64,000 nucleotides of DNA from NCBI RefSeq assembly GCF_004016515.1, contig NZ_SACT01000004.1:124001-188000 (forward strand), given 5' to 3'. Origin of the DNA: Rubrivivax albus (lineage in GTDB: Bacteria; Pseudomonadota; Gammaproteobacteria; Burkholderiales; Burkholderiaceae_C). The position numbers and the translations under genes were made by a program. The notes beneath the pieces are model-generated. The model saw only the letters and a program-made list of their open reading frames with translations. It ran no database searches and had not been told where the DNA came from. Positions 1-7,959 of the stretch are shown here, in pieces; position 1 is the first letter of the stretch, and every line of letters starts with the position of its first letter.

Positions 1-816
1 GGCCGCCAGCGGCTGGCCGAAGGTCTGCCGCTGCAGGGCCCAGTCGGTGGCCTCGTCCAGGCAGACCTGCGCAAAGGCCACCGCACCGGCGGCCAGCAGC
101 AGGCGCTCGCCGTTGAAGTTGGCCATGATCATGCGAAAGCCCGCGTTCTCGTCGCCCACCAGGTGGTCTGCCGGCACGCGCACACCCTGGAAGTGCAGCG
201 TGGCCGTGTCGCTGCACCACCAGCCCATCTTGGCCAGTGGCGCGCGCGTGAGGCCGGGCGCATCACCCGGCACCACGATCAGCGAGATCCCGGCGGCCCC
301 GGGCCCGCCGGTGCGCACGGCGGTGGTGATCCAGTCGGCGCGCAGGCCGCTGGTGATGAAGGTCTTTTCGCCGTCGATCACCCAGTGCGCACCGTCGCGC
401 CGGGCCGTGGTGCGCAGCCGCGCCACGTCGCTGCCGCCGCCGGGTTCGGTGATGGCCAGCGCGGCGATGGCCTCGCCGGCCAGCACCGGCGGCACCACGC
501 GCTGCTGCAACGCCGGGTGGCCGTGCGCCACCACCGGCGGCAGGCCGATGTTGTGCGAGAACAGGCTGGCCAGCAGGCCGCCGGCGCCGCTGCGCGCCAG
601 TTCCTCGGCCGCGATCAGCCGCCACGACAGTGCACAGGGCGTGCCGCCCAGGGGCTCGGGGTAGCCCAGCTGCAGCAGGCCGAGTTCGGCCGCGCGCCGG
701 TACAGCGCGCGGGGGAAGGTGCCGGCCTCGTCCCAGGCGGCCACGTTGGGCGCAATCTCGGTGTCGACCCAGCGGCGGACGCTGGTGCGGAAGTCGGCCT
801 GGTCAGGGGTGTCCAT
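1..816 (-). CDS. acyl-CoA dehydrogenase, 3' end cut by window edge
   Basis: FAD-dependent acyl-CoA dehydrogenase, which oxidises an acyl-CoA to the enoyl-CoA and passes electrons to ETF. The 272 codons in view run from ATG at 816 (MDTPDQADFR) to the window edge. They hold the N-terminal helical domain and the beta domain: AITEPGGGSD at residues 121-130 and GEKTFITSG at about 149-157 are the family's FAD/substrate motifs. The C-terminal helical domain with the catalytic Glu lies outside the window. The gene is read leftwards and is separated by 60 bp from the cytochrome c gene, which has the same orientation. The substrate chain length cannot be told from this part. Confidence 0.9.
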   Translation of the reverse strand, partial: MDTPDQADFRTSVRRWVDTEIAPNVAAWDEAGTFPRALYRRAAELGLLQLGYPEPLGGTPCALSWRLIAAEELARSGAGGLLASLFSHNIGLPPVVAHGHPALQQRVVPPVLAGEAIAALAITEPGGGSDVARLRTTARRDGAHWVIDGEKTFITSGLRADWITTAVRTGGPGAAGISLIVVPGDAPGLTRAPLAKMGWWCSDTATLHFQGVRVPADHLVGDENAGFRMIMANFNGERLLLAAGAVAFAQVCLDEATDWALQRQTFGQPLAA

Positions 817-876
817 GGCGCGAGCGTAGGCGGGCCGCTCAGCGACTCGGATCGGTAGTGTCCCGGTGCCCTCGGG

Positions 877-1362
877 TCAGGGCGTGGGCCAGCCCGGCCC
901 CTGGGTGCCGTCGGCACGTGCCGACAGGTAGGCGTACAGGTCCAGGATGTGCGCTTCCACGCGCGGTTCGCCCTGCCACGCCGGCATCTCCACCGCGCCA
1001 GCACGGCGCTGCACGATGTCGTCGACCAGGGCCTCGAACGCGGCCTCGTCGCGCACCCCCGCGGTGCCGGGCAACACCCAGTCGTAGCGCCGCAGCACGA
1101 GGTTGACGAAGCGGCGCTGGCCAACCTCCCCGACGCGCAGCACCAGGTCCGGCCCCTCGCCGCCGGTGGCGTCGCGGCCGTGGCAGCCGGCGCACTTCTC
1201 CTGTAACACCCGCCAGCCGGTGTACACCGAGCCCGGGGGCTGCAGGCTGGCCTCGTAGGCCCGGCGCGGCTGCGGATTCTGCAGTTCGACAGCGCAGCCC
1301 GCCAGTGTCAGCACCAGCAGGACGAGCGGCAAGGCGCCGAGGCGCCGTGGGCGGATCTGCAT
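877..1362 (-). CDS. cytochrome c family lipoprotein
   Basis: A 161-residue exported c-type cytochrome. The N-terminus is a lipoprotein signal peptide: positive head MQIRPRR, hydrophobic stretch 10-20, lipobox LAGC with Cys23. A single haem-binding CAGCH lies at residues 57-61, followed by the GRDATGGEGPDL pattern usual in class I cytochromes. Met126 (in VEMPAW) is the likely distal haem ligand. ATG at 1362 is preferred because a GGAG lies a few bases upstream; an in-frame ATG at 1383 lacks one and would push the signal peptide inwards. It probably carries electrons at the periplasmic face of the inner membrane or on the outer membrane. The electron partner is unknown, since no oxidase or dehydrogenase subunit is adjacent. 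Confidence 0.88.
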   Translation of the reverse strand: MQIRPRRLGALPLVLLVLTLAGCAVELQNPQPRRAYEASLQPPGSVYTGWRVLQEKCAGCHGRDATGGEGPDLVLRVGEVGQRRFVNLVLRRYDWVLPGTAGVRDEAAFEALVDDIVQRRAGAVEMPAWQGEPRVEAHILDLYAYLSARADGTQGPGWPTP

Positions 1363-1438
1363 GTGGGTCTCCGTGGTCGTCATGGCTTCAGTCTGACGCC
1401 GACGCGCGCAGGACGCCCTGCGCAGGCGCAAGGTCGGC

Positions 1439-2134
1439 TCACACGCCCAGCGACAGCACCAGTTCCCGCACCCCGTCCCAGACGATCTGCACGCCCAGGC
1501 ACAGCAGGATGAAGGCGCTCAGGCGCAGGAAGACCAGGGTGCCGGTCTCGCCCAGCGGGCGCAGCAGCAGCGTGGCGTAGCGGAACACCAGGGCCATGAT
1601 CACGCCCACGGCGGCCAGCCCCAGCCAGCCGCCGCCGAAACGCGCCAGCGCGACGGCCGGCGACGGGTCCACCAGCGTCACGCCCAGCGTGATGGCCGCG
1701 GCGATCGAGCCCGGGCCGCAGCTGATCGGGAAGGTCAGCGGGTAGAAGGCCTGGCGCCGTGCGTGCTCGGGCGTGAAGCCTTCGGCCAGGGCCTGTCGGC
1801 TGTCGCTGGTGGCGTGCTCGGCGTTGAGCAGCCGCCAGGCGTTGGCCGCCACGATCAGCCCGCCACCCACGCGCACGATGGGCAGCGAGATGCCGAACAC
1901 GTCCAGCACGTACGACCCCACGAGCATGGCGCCCGTCATCAGGAGCACCATGTTGCGCGCGATGCGCAGTGCCAGCGTCGCGCGGGTCTGCGCGCTGGCG
2001 CCTTCGGTCAGACCCAGGAAGATGGGCGCCGTGGCGGCCGGGTTCAGGATCGGCAGCAGCACAGCGAAGACGACGCCGAAGCTCTTGCCGAAGGCCAGCG
2101 CCAGTGCGCTGGCCGCTGGGAGGTCCAGAGGCAT
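1439..2134 (-). CDS. MarC family integral membrane protein
   Basis: A 231-residue MarC/YchE-type membrane protein with six predicted hydrophobic segments. The family motif NPAATAPIF occurs at residues 31-39 and a second half-motif FPISCGPGSI occurs in the C-terminal half. This matches the two-repeat architecture of the family, whose molecular function is still not established. The ATG at 2134 lies 23 bp after the stop of the upstream DUF3014 gene, so the two are probably co-transcribed. The open frame extends much further upstream but there overlaps the DUF3014 gene in another frame and does not look like this family. Confidence 0.85.
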   Translation of the reverse strand: MPLDLPAASALALAFGKSFGVVFAVLLPILNPAATAPIFLGLTEGASAQTRATLALRIARNMVLLMTGAMLVGSYVLDVFGISLPIVRVGGGLIVAANAWRLLNAEHATSDSRQALAEGFTPEHARRQAFYPLTFPISCGPGSIAAAITLGVTLVDPSPAVALARFGGGWLGLAAVGVIMALVFRYATLLLRPLGETGTLVFLRLSAFILLCLGVQIVWDGVRELVLSLGV

Positions 2135-2157
2135 CAGGACACGCAGCGCCTGGTCAC

Positions 2158-2955
2158 TCAGAGCAACGGCCGCAGCGCACGCAGCCAGTCGAGCACGCGC
2201 GCCTGCTGCGCCGGGCCCAGGCGCAGCAGCAGGCGCTGGCCCGCGGAGAGCTGCTGCAGCGCCGGGTCCACGTATTCGTAGCGCACCCAGGGGCGCTGCG
2301 ACGGCACGTCGCCCTTGACCTCCACCAGCTGCACCTGCGGCGGCCGCGACACCGCGGGCGTTTCGAGCAGGTGGTCGATCACCGCGCGCAGCCGGTCGTG
2401 GAACGACTGGCCCGGGTAGCCCAGCGCGCCGTAGGCCGCCTGCAGCTGCGGGTAGAGCCGGCGATAGAACGCAGCCGCCTCGGCCGGCGGCAGGGCGTCG
2501 AGCAGGCGCAGCGCCGCGGCGTAGCGCTGGCCATTGGCCGCGGCGATGCGGCCATCGTCGTCGACGCTGAAGCGGCCGGCCGTGGGATTGATCGGCCACA
2601 GCCGCGGTGCCACGTGGCCCCGCGGCAGGTTGTCCACCGTGGCGACCACACGGGCGGCGAAGCCGTCGGTCTGCATCAGCTGCAGCACCACGGCACGGCC
2701 GAACTGTGCGATCAGCGCTGCGGTGACGGCCTCGTCACCGTCGGCGATGGGTGCTGCGTCGGCGGCGGGTGCCGACGGCGCGGCGTCGGCCACCGGCGCG
2801 CTGGCCGGCGGTTCGGGCACGGCCACCGGCACCGGGGCCGGCGCGATGGCCGGCAGCGGGGCGGGAGACTCGGGTTGCGACCACCACCAGACGGCGGCGG
2901 CCAGCAGCGCCAGGACGGCGACAGCGGCCCACAGGGCAAGGGTTCGGCGTGACAT
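2158..2955 (-). CDS. DUF3014 domain protein, membrane-anchored
   Basis: A 265-residue protein recognised as DUF3014. It has an N-terminal signal anchor (MSRRTLALWAAVAVLALLAA), a Pro/Ala-rich linker at about 28-75, then a conserved globular part with the markers FGRAVVLQLMQTDGFAARVV, WPINPTAGRF and RLYPQLQAAY. The bulk should therefore lie in the periplasm. Function is unknown for the family. The start at 2955 was chosen because the hydrophobic anchor begins there; the frame stays open to 2994. It is followed directly by marC. Confidence 0.75.
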   Translation of the reverse strand: MSRRTLALWAAVAVLALLAAAVWWWSQPESPAPLPAIAPAPVPVAVPEPPASAPVADAAPSAPAADAAPIADGDEAVTAALIAQFGRAVVLQLMQTDGFAARVVATVDNLPRGHVAPRLWPINPTAGRFSVDDDGRIAAANGQRYAAALRLLDALPPAEAAAFYRRLYPQLQAAYGALGYPGQSFHDRLRAVIDHLLETPAVSRPPQVQLVEVKGDVPSQRPWVRYEYVDPALQQLSAGQRLLLRLGPAQQARVLDWLRALRPLL

Positions 2956-3089
2956 CGACAAAGCGCAGGCCCAGGTGGGCATGCATTTGTACAAAGACTC
3001 AGTTTAGCCCGCGCCGTTGGTTGCCGGACCGGGCGACCGGCCGGGGCTTGCGCTGGACCGCCACGGGCCGCGCCGGTCCTGGCGGGCGA

Positions 3090-3389
3090 TCAGTGCCCGT
3101 GCGCGTCGTGCGTCAGGTCCTTCTTCGTGAAGAGGTAGTCCTTCAGTTCCTTGGAGAAGCGCTTGTCCTTGCGCCGGATCCATTCCAGCACCATCGCGGC
3201 GTGTTCCTTCTCCTCGTCGCGGTTGTGCTCGAGGATCTTCTTGAGCACCGGGTCCTTGCAGGCGGCGGCGCGCTGGTTGTACCAGTCCACCGCCTCCAGT
3301 TCCTCCATCAGCGACACGATGGCGCGGTGCATGTCGCGCACCTCGTCGTTCAGTTCCTCGATCGGCTCGTGGTAACCCTCGTTGGACAT
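3090..3389 (-). CDS. EncFtn-family ferritin-like protein (encapsulated-ferritin type)
   Basis: A 99-residue two-helix ferritin-like protein. It matches the encapsulated ferritin of Rhodospirillum rubrum as I remember that sequence: HRAIVSxMEELEAVDWY (from residue 21) and HNRDEEKEHAAM (55-66) are nearly identical. The iron ligands of the ferroxidase centre, Glu32, Glu62 and His65 in the R. rubrum protein, correspond to Glu30, Glu60 and His63 here, and Trp36-Tyr37 are kept. Such proteins form annular decamers that oxidise Fe(II) and normally work inside an encapsulin shell. This copy ends in a charged tail (LTHDAHGH) without the long C-terminal extension that carries the encapsulin-targeting peptide, and no encapsulin gene is present in the window. 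AGGAGA sits 5 bases before the ATG. It lies 29 bp downstream of the enoyl-CoA hydratase stop. Confidence 0.85.
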   Translation of the reverse strand: MSNEGYHEPIEELNDEVRDMHRAIVSLMEELEAVDWYNQRAAACKDPVLKKILEHNRDEEKEHAAMVLEWIRRKDKRFSKELKDYLFTKKDLTHDAHGH

Positions 3390-3418
3390 CGGTTCTCCTT
3401 GGCGTGGGGTTGAAAAGG

Positions 3419-4192
3419 TCAGCGCCCGCTGAAGCGCGGCGCCCGGCGTTCGGCAAAGGCACGCAGGCCCTCGCGCAGGTCGTCGCTGGCGGCGCATTGC
3501 GCCTCGCGTGCGCGCAGCGTGGCCAGGTCGTCGCGGCTGCCGGCGATCTCGTCCAATGATGCCTTCATGCCACGCACCGCCAGCGGCGCGCCGGCCGCCA
3601 GCGCGTCGGCCACGTGGCGCACGGCGTCGTCCAGCGTGGCGGCGTCGACGCAACGGTCCAGGTAGCCGATGGCCAGCAGGTCTTCGGCCGGCACCGTCTC
3701 GGCCAGCAGGAACAGCCGCTTGGCCGCGCCCAGGCCCAGGCGCGTGACATAGCGGCGCAGGCCGCTGGGGTAGTAGTGCAGGCCCAGGTGGGCGGCGGGC
3801 ATGCGCAGTTCCATGCCGTCGATGCCGATGCGGAAGTCGCAGGCCAGCGCCAGGTCGGTGGCGCCGCCGTAGACGCTGCCGTTCAGCCGCGCCACGGTGG
3901 GCAGGGGCAGGGCCTCGAGTGCGTCCACCGTGCGTTCGAACAGCTGCGGGTCGCTGCCGGCGGCGTCACCCGGTTCACCGAGCTGGCCCAGATGGAAGCC
4001 GGCGCAGAACACGCGCCCTTCGCCGGTGAGCACCAGCACGCGGGCGTTGACGTCGGCATGCAGGCGGGCGAAGTGGTCCTGCAGCGTCAGCAGGTCCTCG
4101 CGGTGCAGCCGGTTCAGGTGCGCCGGGCGGGCGAGCGTGATCGTCGCCACGCCGTCGGCGTCGATCGCCAGGCGCGGCAGCGCACCGCTCAT
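3419..4192 (-). CDS. enoyl-CoA hydratase/isomerase (crotonase) family
   Basis: A 257-residue crotonase-fold enzyme that probably hydrates or isomerises an enoyl-CoA. The first oxyanion-hole element appears as [13 protein letters not shown] and the second as [22 protein letters not shown]. The first catalytic Glu position of classical hydratases (GG..E/G) reads GATDL, so the exact reaction is uncertain. Its ATG (4192-4190) overlaps the TGA of serC by four bases (ATGA), implying translational coupling to serC. It is followed by the ferritin-like gene. A role in branched-chain or aromatic acyl-CoA breakdown is possible but not shown. Confidence 0.85.
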   Translation of the reverse strand: MSGALPRLAIDADGVATITLARPAHLNRLHREDLLTLQDHFARLHADVNARVLVLTGEGRVFCAGFHLGQLGEPGDAAGSDPQLFERTVDALEALPLPTVARLNGSVYGGATDLALACDFRIGIDGMELRMPAAHLGLHYYPSGLRRYVTRLGLGAAKRLFLLAETVPAEDLLAIGYLDRCVDAATLDDAVRHVADALAAGAPLAVRGMKASLDEIAGSRDDLATLRAREAQCAASDDLREGLRAFAERRAPRFSGR

Positions 4193-5271
4193 CGGTGTTC
4201 CCGCTCGAACGCCTGCATCCAGTCCACCAGCGCGTGCACGCCTTCGATGGGCATGGCGTTGTAGATCGACGCGCGCATGCCGCCAACGACGCGGTGGCCC
4301 TTCAACTGCACCAGGCCTCGGGCCTCGGCGCCCTTCAGGAAGGCGGCGTCGAGCGCCTTGTCCTTCAGGTGGAAGGGCACGTTCATCAGCGAGCGGCAGT
4401 CGCGCTGCACCGGGCTGCGGTAAAAGTCGGTGGCGTCCAGGTAGTCGTACAGCACCGCCGCCTTGGCGCGGTTGTGCGCCTCCATGGCCTGCAGGCCGCC
4501 GCGGTCCTTGATCCAGCGGAACACCAGCCCGGCCACGTAGATGGCCCAGGTGGGCGGCGTGTTGTACATGCTCTCGGCGTCGGCCACGGTCTTGTAGTCG
4601 AAGGCCGACGGCGTGCACGGCAGGGCCTGGCCGATGAGGTCGTCGCGCACGATCACGATGGTCAGGCCCGACGGGCCGATGTTCTTCTGCGCACCGCCGT
4701 AGATCAGGCCGTACTTCGACACGTCCACCGGCCGCGACAGCAGGTTGCTGGACATGTCGGCCACCAGCGGCACGGCGCCGACGTCGGGGTCGAAGAAGTA
4801 CTCCACGCCGCCAATGGTCTCGTTGGCGCAGATGTGCACGTAGGCGGCGTCGGGGTCGAGCTGCCAGTCGGCGCGCGGCGGCACGCGGTCGTACCCGGTG
4901 GCGGCGCTGCTGGCCGCCACGTGCGCCTCGCCGTACTTGCCGGCTTCCTGGAGGCTCTTCTGCGACCAGGCCCCGGTGTCGACGAAGTCGATGCGCGTCT
5001 TCCCGCGCAGCAGGTTCATCGGCACGATGGCGTTCTCGCCGATCGCGCCGCCCTGCATGAACAGCACCTTGTAGTTCGCCGGCACCGCCAGCAGTTCGCG
5101 CAGCAGCGCCTCGGCCTCCTGCGCGATGGCGATGAACTGCGGCCCGCGGTGGCTCATCTCCATCACCGACATGCCGCTGCCGTGCCAGTCCAGCATCTCG
5201 GCGGCGCACTGGCGCAGCACCGGTTCGGGCAAGGCGGCGGGGCCGGCGCTGAAATTGAAGACGCGGGACAT
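4189..5271 (-). CDS. serC: phosphoserine aminotransferase
   Basis: A 360-residue PLP-dependent enzyme that converts 3-phosphohydroxypyruvate to phosphoserine in serine synthesis; it also serves pyridoxal phosphate synthesis. Family hallmarks are the start [15 protein letters not shown], the [11 protein letters not shown] substrate loop and the PLP-binding Lys196 in [12 protein letters not shown]. Length equals that of known SerC. A GGAG lies 8 bases before the ATG. It is first in a minus-strand unit with the coupled crotonase gene. The usual partners (pheA, tyrA, gyrA) are not next to it here. Confidence 0.96.
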   Translation of the reverse strand: MSRVFNFSAGPAALPEPVLRQCAAEMLDWHGSGMSVMEMSHRGPQFIAIAQEAEALLRELLAVPANYKVLFMQGGAIGENAIVPMNLLRGKTRIDFVDTGAWSQKSLQEAGKYGEAHVAASSAATGYDRVPPRADWQLDPDAAYVHICANETIGGVEYFFDPDVGAVPLVADMSSNLLSRPVDVSKYGLIYGGAQKNIGPSGLTIVIVRDDLIGQALPCTPSAFDYKTVADAESMYNTPPTWAIYVAGLVFRWIKDRGGLQAMEAHNRAKAAVLYDYLDATDFYRSPVQRDCRSLMNVPFHLKDKALDAAFLKGAEARGLVQLKGHRVVGGMRASIYNAMPIEGVHALVDWMQAFEREHR

Positions 5272-5299
5272 CGACAGGGCTCCGTAAGTACTGCGCGGG

Positions 5300-5305
5300 A
5301 TTATG
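5300..5305 (-). promoter_or_regulatory. possible -10 box for serC
   Basis: CATAAT on the minus strand, 29 bases before the serC start codon, stands out in an otherwise GC-rich gap. No good -35 box is visible 16-18 bases upstream, so this is a weak call. Confidence 0.25.
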
Positions 5306-5409
5306 CGGGGGCACGTCCCAGCACCTTCCAGCCCGTTCAGGCTTGGTCGGCTGGATTTCCGGCGCCGACCCTCCTAGCATCGGCGCGACCCTTCCACCGG
5401 AGCCCCGCC

Positions 5410-6087
5410 ATGGCCACCAAGCCCGCCTTCGACGCCGACGCCCTGATCACCCAGTTCGAGACCGCTTCGGCCGCCGGCAGCGCCAAGCTGCGCCAGGCCG
5501 TCACCGACGCCACCTTGCAGGCGCTGCAGGGCCGCGAACTGAGCCTGAAGAACATCCGCGCCGTGCTCGGCACCGTCACCCAGGCGGCCAACACCGGGTT
5601 GGCGAAGAACCCGGCGATGTCCGAGGCGATGATCGACCAGGCCGTCGCCGGCATGGACGAGGCCTTGCTGAAGGCCGTGGACGCGCACCGCGTGGCGCTC
5701 GAGAAGCTGGCCGCGCAAGGCGCGGACCTGCGCGAGAAGCACCTGAAGAAGGCGCTTTCCGACCTCGAGAAGATGGAGGACACGCTGCTCGAGACGGTCA
5801 AGAAGGGGGCCAGCGGCGCCATGGCCGCGGGCAACCCGATGGCCGACGCCTGGAACCAGGTGCTGGAGAAGATGAACGCCGGCGGCACCCTGTCGGGCGC
5901 CAAGGCGGCCAGCACCGTGGAGGACATGATGGCGCAGATGCAGACCGCGATGCGCGACAGCCGCGCTGCCAGCCTGCGGGCCGCCACCGCGCTGGCCGAG
6001 AGCTACACGGCCATGGTCAGCGGCGTGCTGATCGGCATGGCTGATGCCATGCGCGCGCCGGCGGCGAAGAAGGCGGCGAAGAAGTAG
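5410..6087 (+). CDS. phasin-like all-helical protein with Lys/Ala tail
   Basis: A 225-residue protein, almost entirely helical and charged, with no signal peptide or membrane segment. It begins MATKPAFDADALITQFETA and ends in PAAKKAAKK, a short histone-like basic tail of the kind seen in PHA-granule associated proteins. Repeated Ala/Met/Glu-rich heptads around residues 65-130 predict coiled coil. I do not recognise a specific named family with confidence; phasin-like or a DUF family with the same look are the alternatives. It is transcribed divergently from serC and lies 30 bp upstream of the TIR-receiver gene. The start at 5410 follows the composition change and the usual MATK start; the frame is open further upstream only as serC antisense. 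Confidence 0.6.
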   Translation: MATKPAFDADALITQFETASAAGSAKLRQAVTDATLQALQGRELSLKNIRAVLGTVTQAANTGLAKNPAMSEAMIDQAVAGMDEALLKAVDAHRVALEKLAAQGADLREKHLKKALSDLEKMEDTLLETVKKGASGAMAAGNPMADAWNQVLEKMNAGGTLSGAKAASTVEDMMAQMQTAMRDSRAASLRAATALAESYTAMVSGVLIGMADAMRAPAAKKAAKK

Positions 6088-6117
6088 GGTCCGGCGCCTG
6101 GCGCGGCTGTCCTGCGC

Positions 6118-7032
6118 ATGCGCGTCTTCGTCTCGTATCAGCGCCGCGATGCCCTGTGGCCGGCGCACCTGCTGGGCTACGCGCTGCGCGCCGCCGGCCA
6201 CGAGGCCTTCGTGGACACCGGCGACATCGACGGTGGCGCGCCGTTCCGCGAGGTGATCGCGCAGTCCATCGCGCAGGCCAATGTCGTCGTGGCGCTGGTG
6301 GGCGAGGGCTTTGACGCGGCGCGCTTGCATGAACCGGCCAACGTCATCGCCTTCGAGTGGCTGCGCGCGCGATTCCACGGGCTGCCGGTGGTGCCGGCGC
6401 TGGTGGACCGGCCGGGCATGCCCGCCGATGCCGATCTCCCGGCGCCGCTGCGCTGGTTCACGCGCGCCAATGCCTGGCCGCTGCGCAGCGCCACGTTGGG
6501 GCCGGACGTGGATGCATTGGTGGCCGGCCTGCCGCGGCTGGCCGTGTCGCCGCGGCAGGCGGCACGCGTGCTGTGGGTGGACGACAAGCCGGCCAACAAC
6601 GAGCACGAGCGCGCCGCACTGCGGCCGCACGGCCTGGTGTTCGACAACGTCGTCTCGACCCAGGAGGCGCTGGCGCAGATGGCCTTTGCCCCGTACGACC
6701 TGGTGATCACCGACCTCGGGCGCAGCGGCTCGTCGGACCGGTCGTCGCAGGCCGGCCATCACTTCCTGGCGCATCCGGCGCTGCGCGACGGCGGGCCGCC
6801 GGTGGTCGTCTACGGCAACCTGGCCGCGCGCATCCGCGCCAGGGCGCTGCGCGAGCAAGGCGCTGCCGCCGTGTGCACCACGCCCGACGAACTGATCCGT
6901 GAGGTGCTGGCGTTGCTGGGGCGTGACGCCGACGACGGTGAGACGACGCTCAGGGCACCACCGGCGTCGCCGCCGGCAGCGCCAGCCCGCGCCCCGCCAT
7001 CTCGGCGCGCACGAGGTCCGGCCGGTCGCTGA
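6118..7032 (+). CDS. TIR domain - response-regulator receiver fusion protein
   Basis: A 304-residue protein with two domains. Residues 1-140 form a TIR_2-type domain: MRVFVSYQRRD, GHEAFVDTGDIDGGAPFREVI, SIAQANVVVALVG and LPVVPALVD follow the TIR order. Glu80 (IAFEW) sits where NAD-cleaving TIR domains keep the catalytic Glu. Residues 150-270 form a receiver-like domain: VLWVDDKP gives the acid pair Asp155-Asp156, and VITDLG gives the phospho-acceptor Asp199. The conserved Thr/Ser and Lys of active receivers are not seen (VVVYGN, VCTTPDE), so switching may be atypical. The last ~28 residues are a Pro/Ala/Arg tail read antisense to gdpD, because the two genes converge and overlap at 6950-7032. 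It lies 30 bp after the helical protein gene. It could be signalling, or an NAD-hydrolysing effector. Confidence 0.8.
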   Translation: MRVFVSYQRRDALWPAHLLGYALRAAGHEAFVDTGDIDGGAPFREVIAQSIAQANVVVALVGEGFDAARLHEPANVIAFEWLRARFHGLPVVPALVDRPGMPADADLPAPLRWFTRANAWPLRSATLGPDVDALVAGLPRLAVSPRQAARVLWVDDKPANNEHERAALRPHGLVFDNVVSTQEALAQMAFAPYDLVITDLGRSGSSDRSSQAGHHFLAHPALRDGGPPVVVYGNLAARIRARALREQGAAAVCTTPDELIREVLALLGRDADDGETTLRAPPASPPAAPARAPPSRRARGPAGR

Positions 7033-7927
7033 TGATCCCGTCCACGCCCAGGTCCATGATGCGCGCGATGTCGGCCGGAGCGTTGACCGTCCAGGCCAGC
7101 ACGGTCAGGCCCAGGGCCTTGGCCGCCTGCACCTGGGCCGCGTCCAGGTCGCCGAAGTAGCTGCTCCAGATGCGCCCGCCGGCCGCGTGCACCATCTTCG
7201 GCACGCTGCCATGCTCGGCCAGCCGAAAGCCCGCTGTCCACGGCGACGGGTCGCCGGCCACGTTGTCCAGCCAGCGCTGACGGGCCGTGAGGTAGACGGT
7301 GCCGATCTCCGGCGCCTCGCGCTGCACCACCTGCAGCGTGCGCCAGTCGAAGCTCTGGATGGTGCTGCGGCCGGCCATGCCGGCGGCACGGATCTCGGCG
7401 ATCAAGCGCCGCGCGAAATCCTCGGGCGGCAGCGTGCGCTCCGGGTCGCGCGGGTCGACCTTGGTCTCGATGGACAGGCGTACCGTGGTGTTGCCGGACT
7501 TTCTCACCAGGGCAAACACGTCGGCCAGCCTGGGGATGCGGGCGCCGTCCATGGCCTGCTGGTCGGGGTAGGTGTTGGCGTAGCGTGTGTCGGGCTGCAG
7601 GCGGCCGACGTCGTAGCGCTGCAGTTCGTCGAAGCTCAGGTCACGCAGGCGGGGGCCGCGCTCGCGCAGGAACTGGCCGTCCGGGCCGCGCGTGATCATC
7701 GGGTTGAGCGCCGGGTCGTGCGACACCACCACGACGCCGTCGCGGGTGATGCCGGTGTCCAGTTCCAGCGTCGTCACGCCGAGGCCCAGCGTGGTGGCGA
7801 AGCCGACCAGGGTGTTCTCCGGTGCCAGGCCGCGCGCGCCGCGGTGGCCTTGCAGGTCGAAGGCCATCCCGGGCAGCGTCAGCAGGCCCAGGACGACGAA
7901 CCACGCTGGAACCGTGTGCAGTCTCAT
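6950..7927 (-). CDS. glycerophosphodiester phosphodiesterase, exported
   Basis: A 325-residue GDPD-family enzyme that hydrolyses glycerophosphodiesters to glycerol-3-phosphate and an alcohol. A Sec signal peptide covers about residues 1-22 (cut near GMA-FD), so it acts in the periplasm. Catalytic and metal residues are in order: His28 (GHRG), Glu37-Asn38 (PENT), Glu55 and Asp57 (ELDTG) and His70 (VVSHDP). The metal-binding ETKVD and the C-terminal WTVNAPADI...GVDGIISDRPD are typical of UgpQ/GlpQ2-like members. Start ATG at 7927. It is last in a minus-strand series, 32 bp after the SulP gene. Its 3' end overlaps the convergent TIR-receiver gene by 83 bp. Confidence 0.9.
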   Translation of the reverse strand: MRLHTVPAWFVVLGLLTLPGMAFDLQGHRGARGLAPENTLVGFATTLGLGVTTLELDTGITRDGVVVVSHDPALNPMITRGPDGQFLRERGPRLRDLSFDELQRYDVGRLQPDTRYANTYPDQQAMDGARIPRLADVFALVRKSGNTTVRLSIETKVDPRDPERTLPPEDFARRLIAEIRAAGMAGRSTIQSFDWRTLQVVQREAPEIGTVYLTARQRWLDNVAGDPSPWTAGFRLAEHGSVPKMVHAAGGRIWSSYFGDLDAAQVQAAKALGLTVLAWTVNAPADIARIMDLGVDGIISDRPDLVRAEMAGRGLALPAATPVVP

Positions 7928-7959
7928 GGTGGCGATTGTGGCGCTGGCAAGGCACGCGC

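Noticed and set aside
3419..5380. A single 653-codon frame suggesting a SerC-crotonase fusion
   Set aside because: SerC is encoded in a different frame with its own start and stop. The crotonase starts at 4192 in an ATGA overlap.
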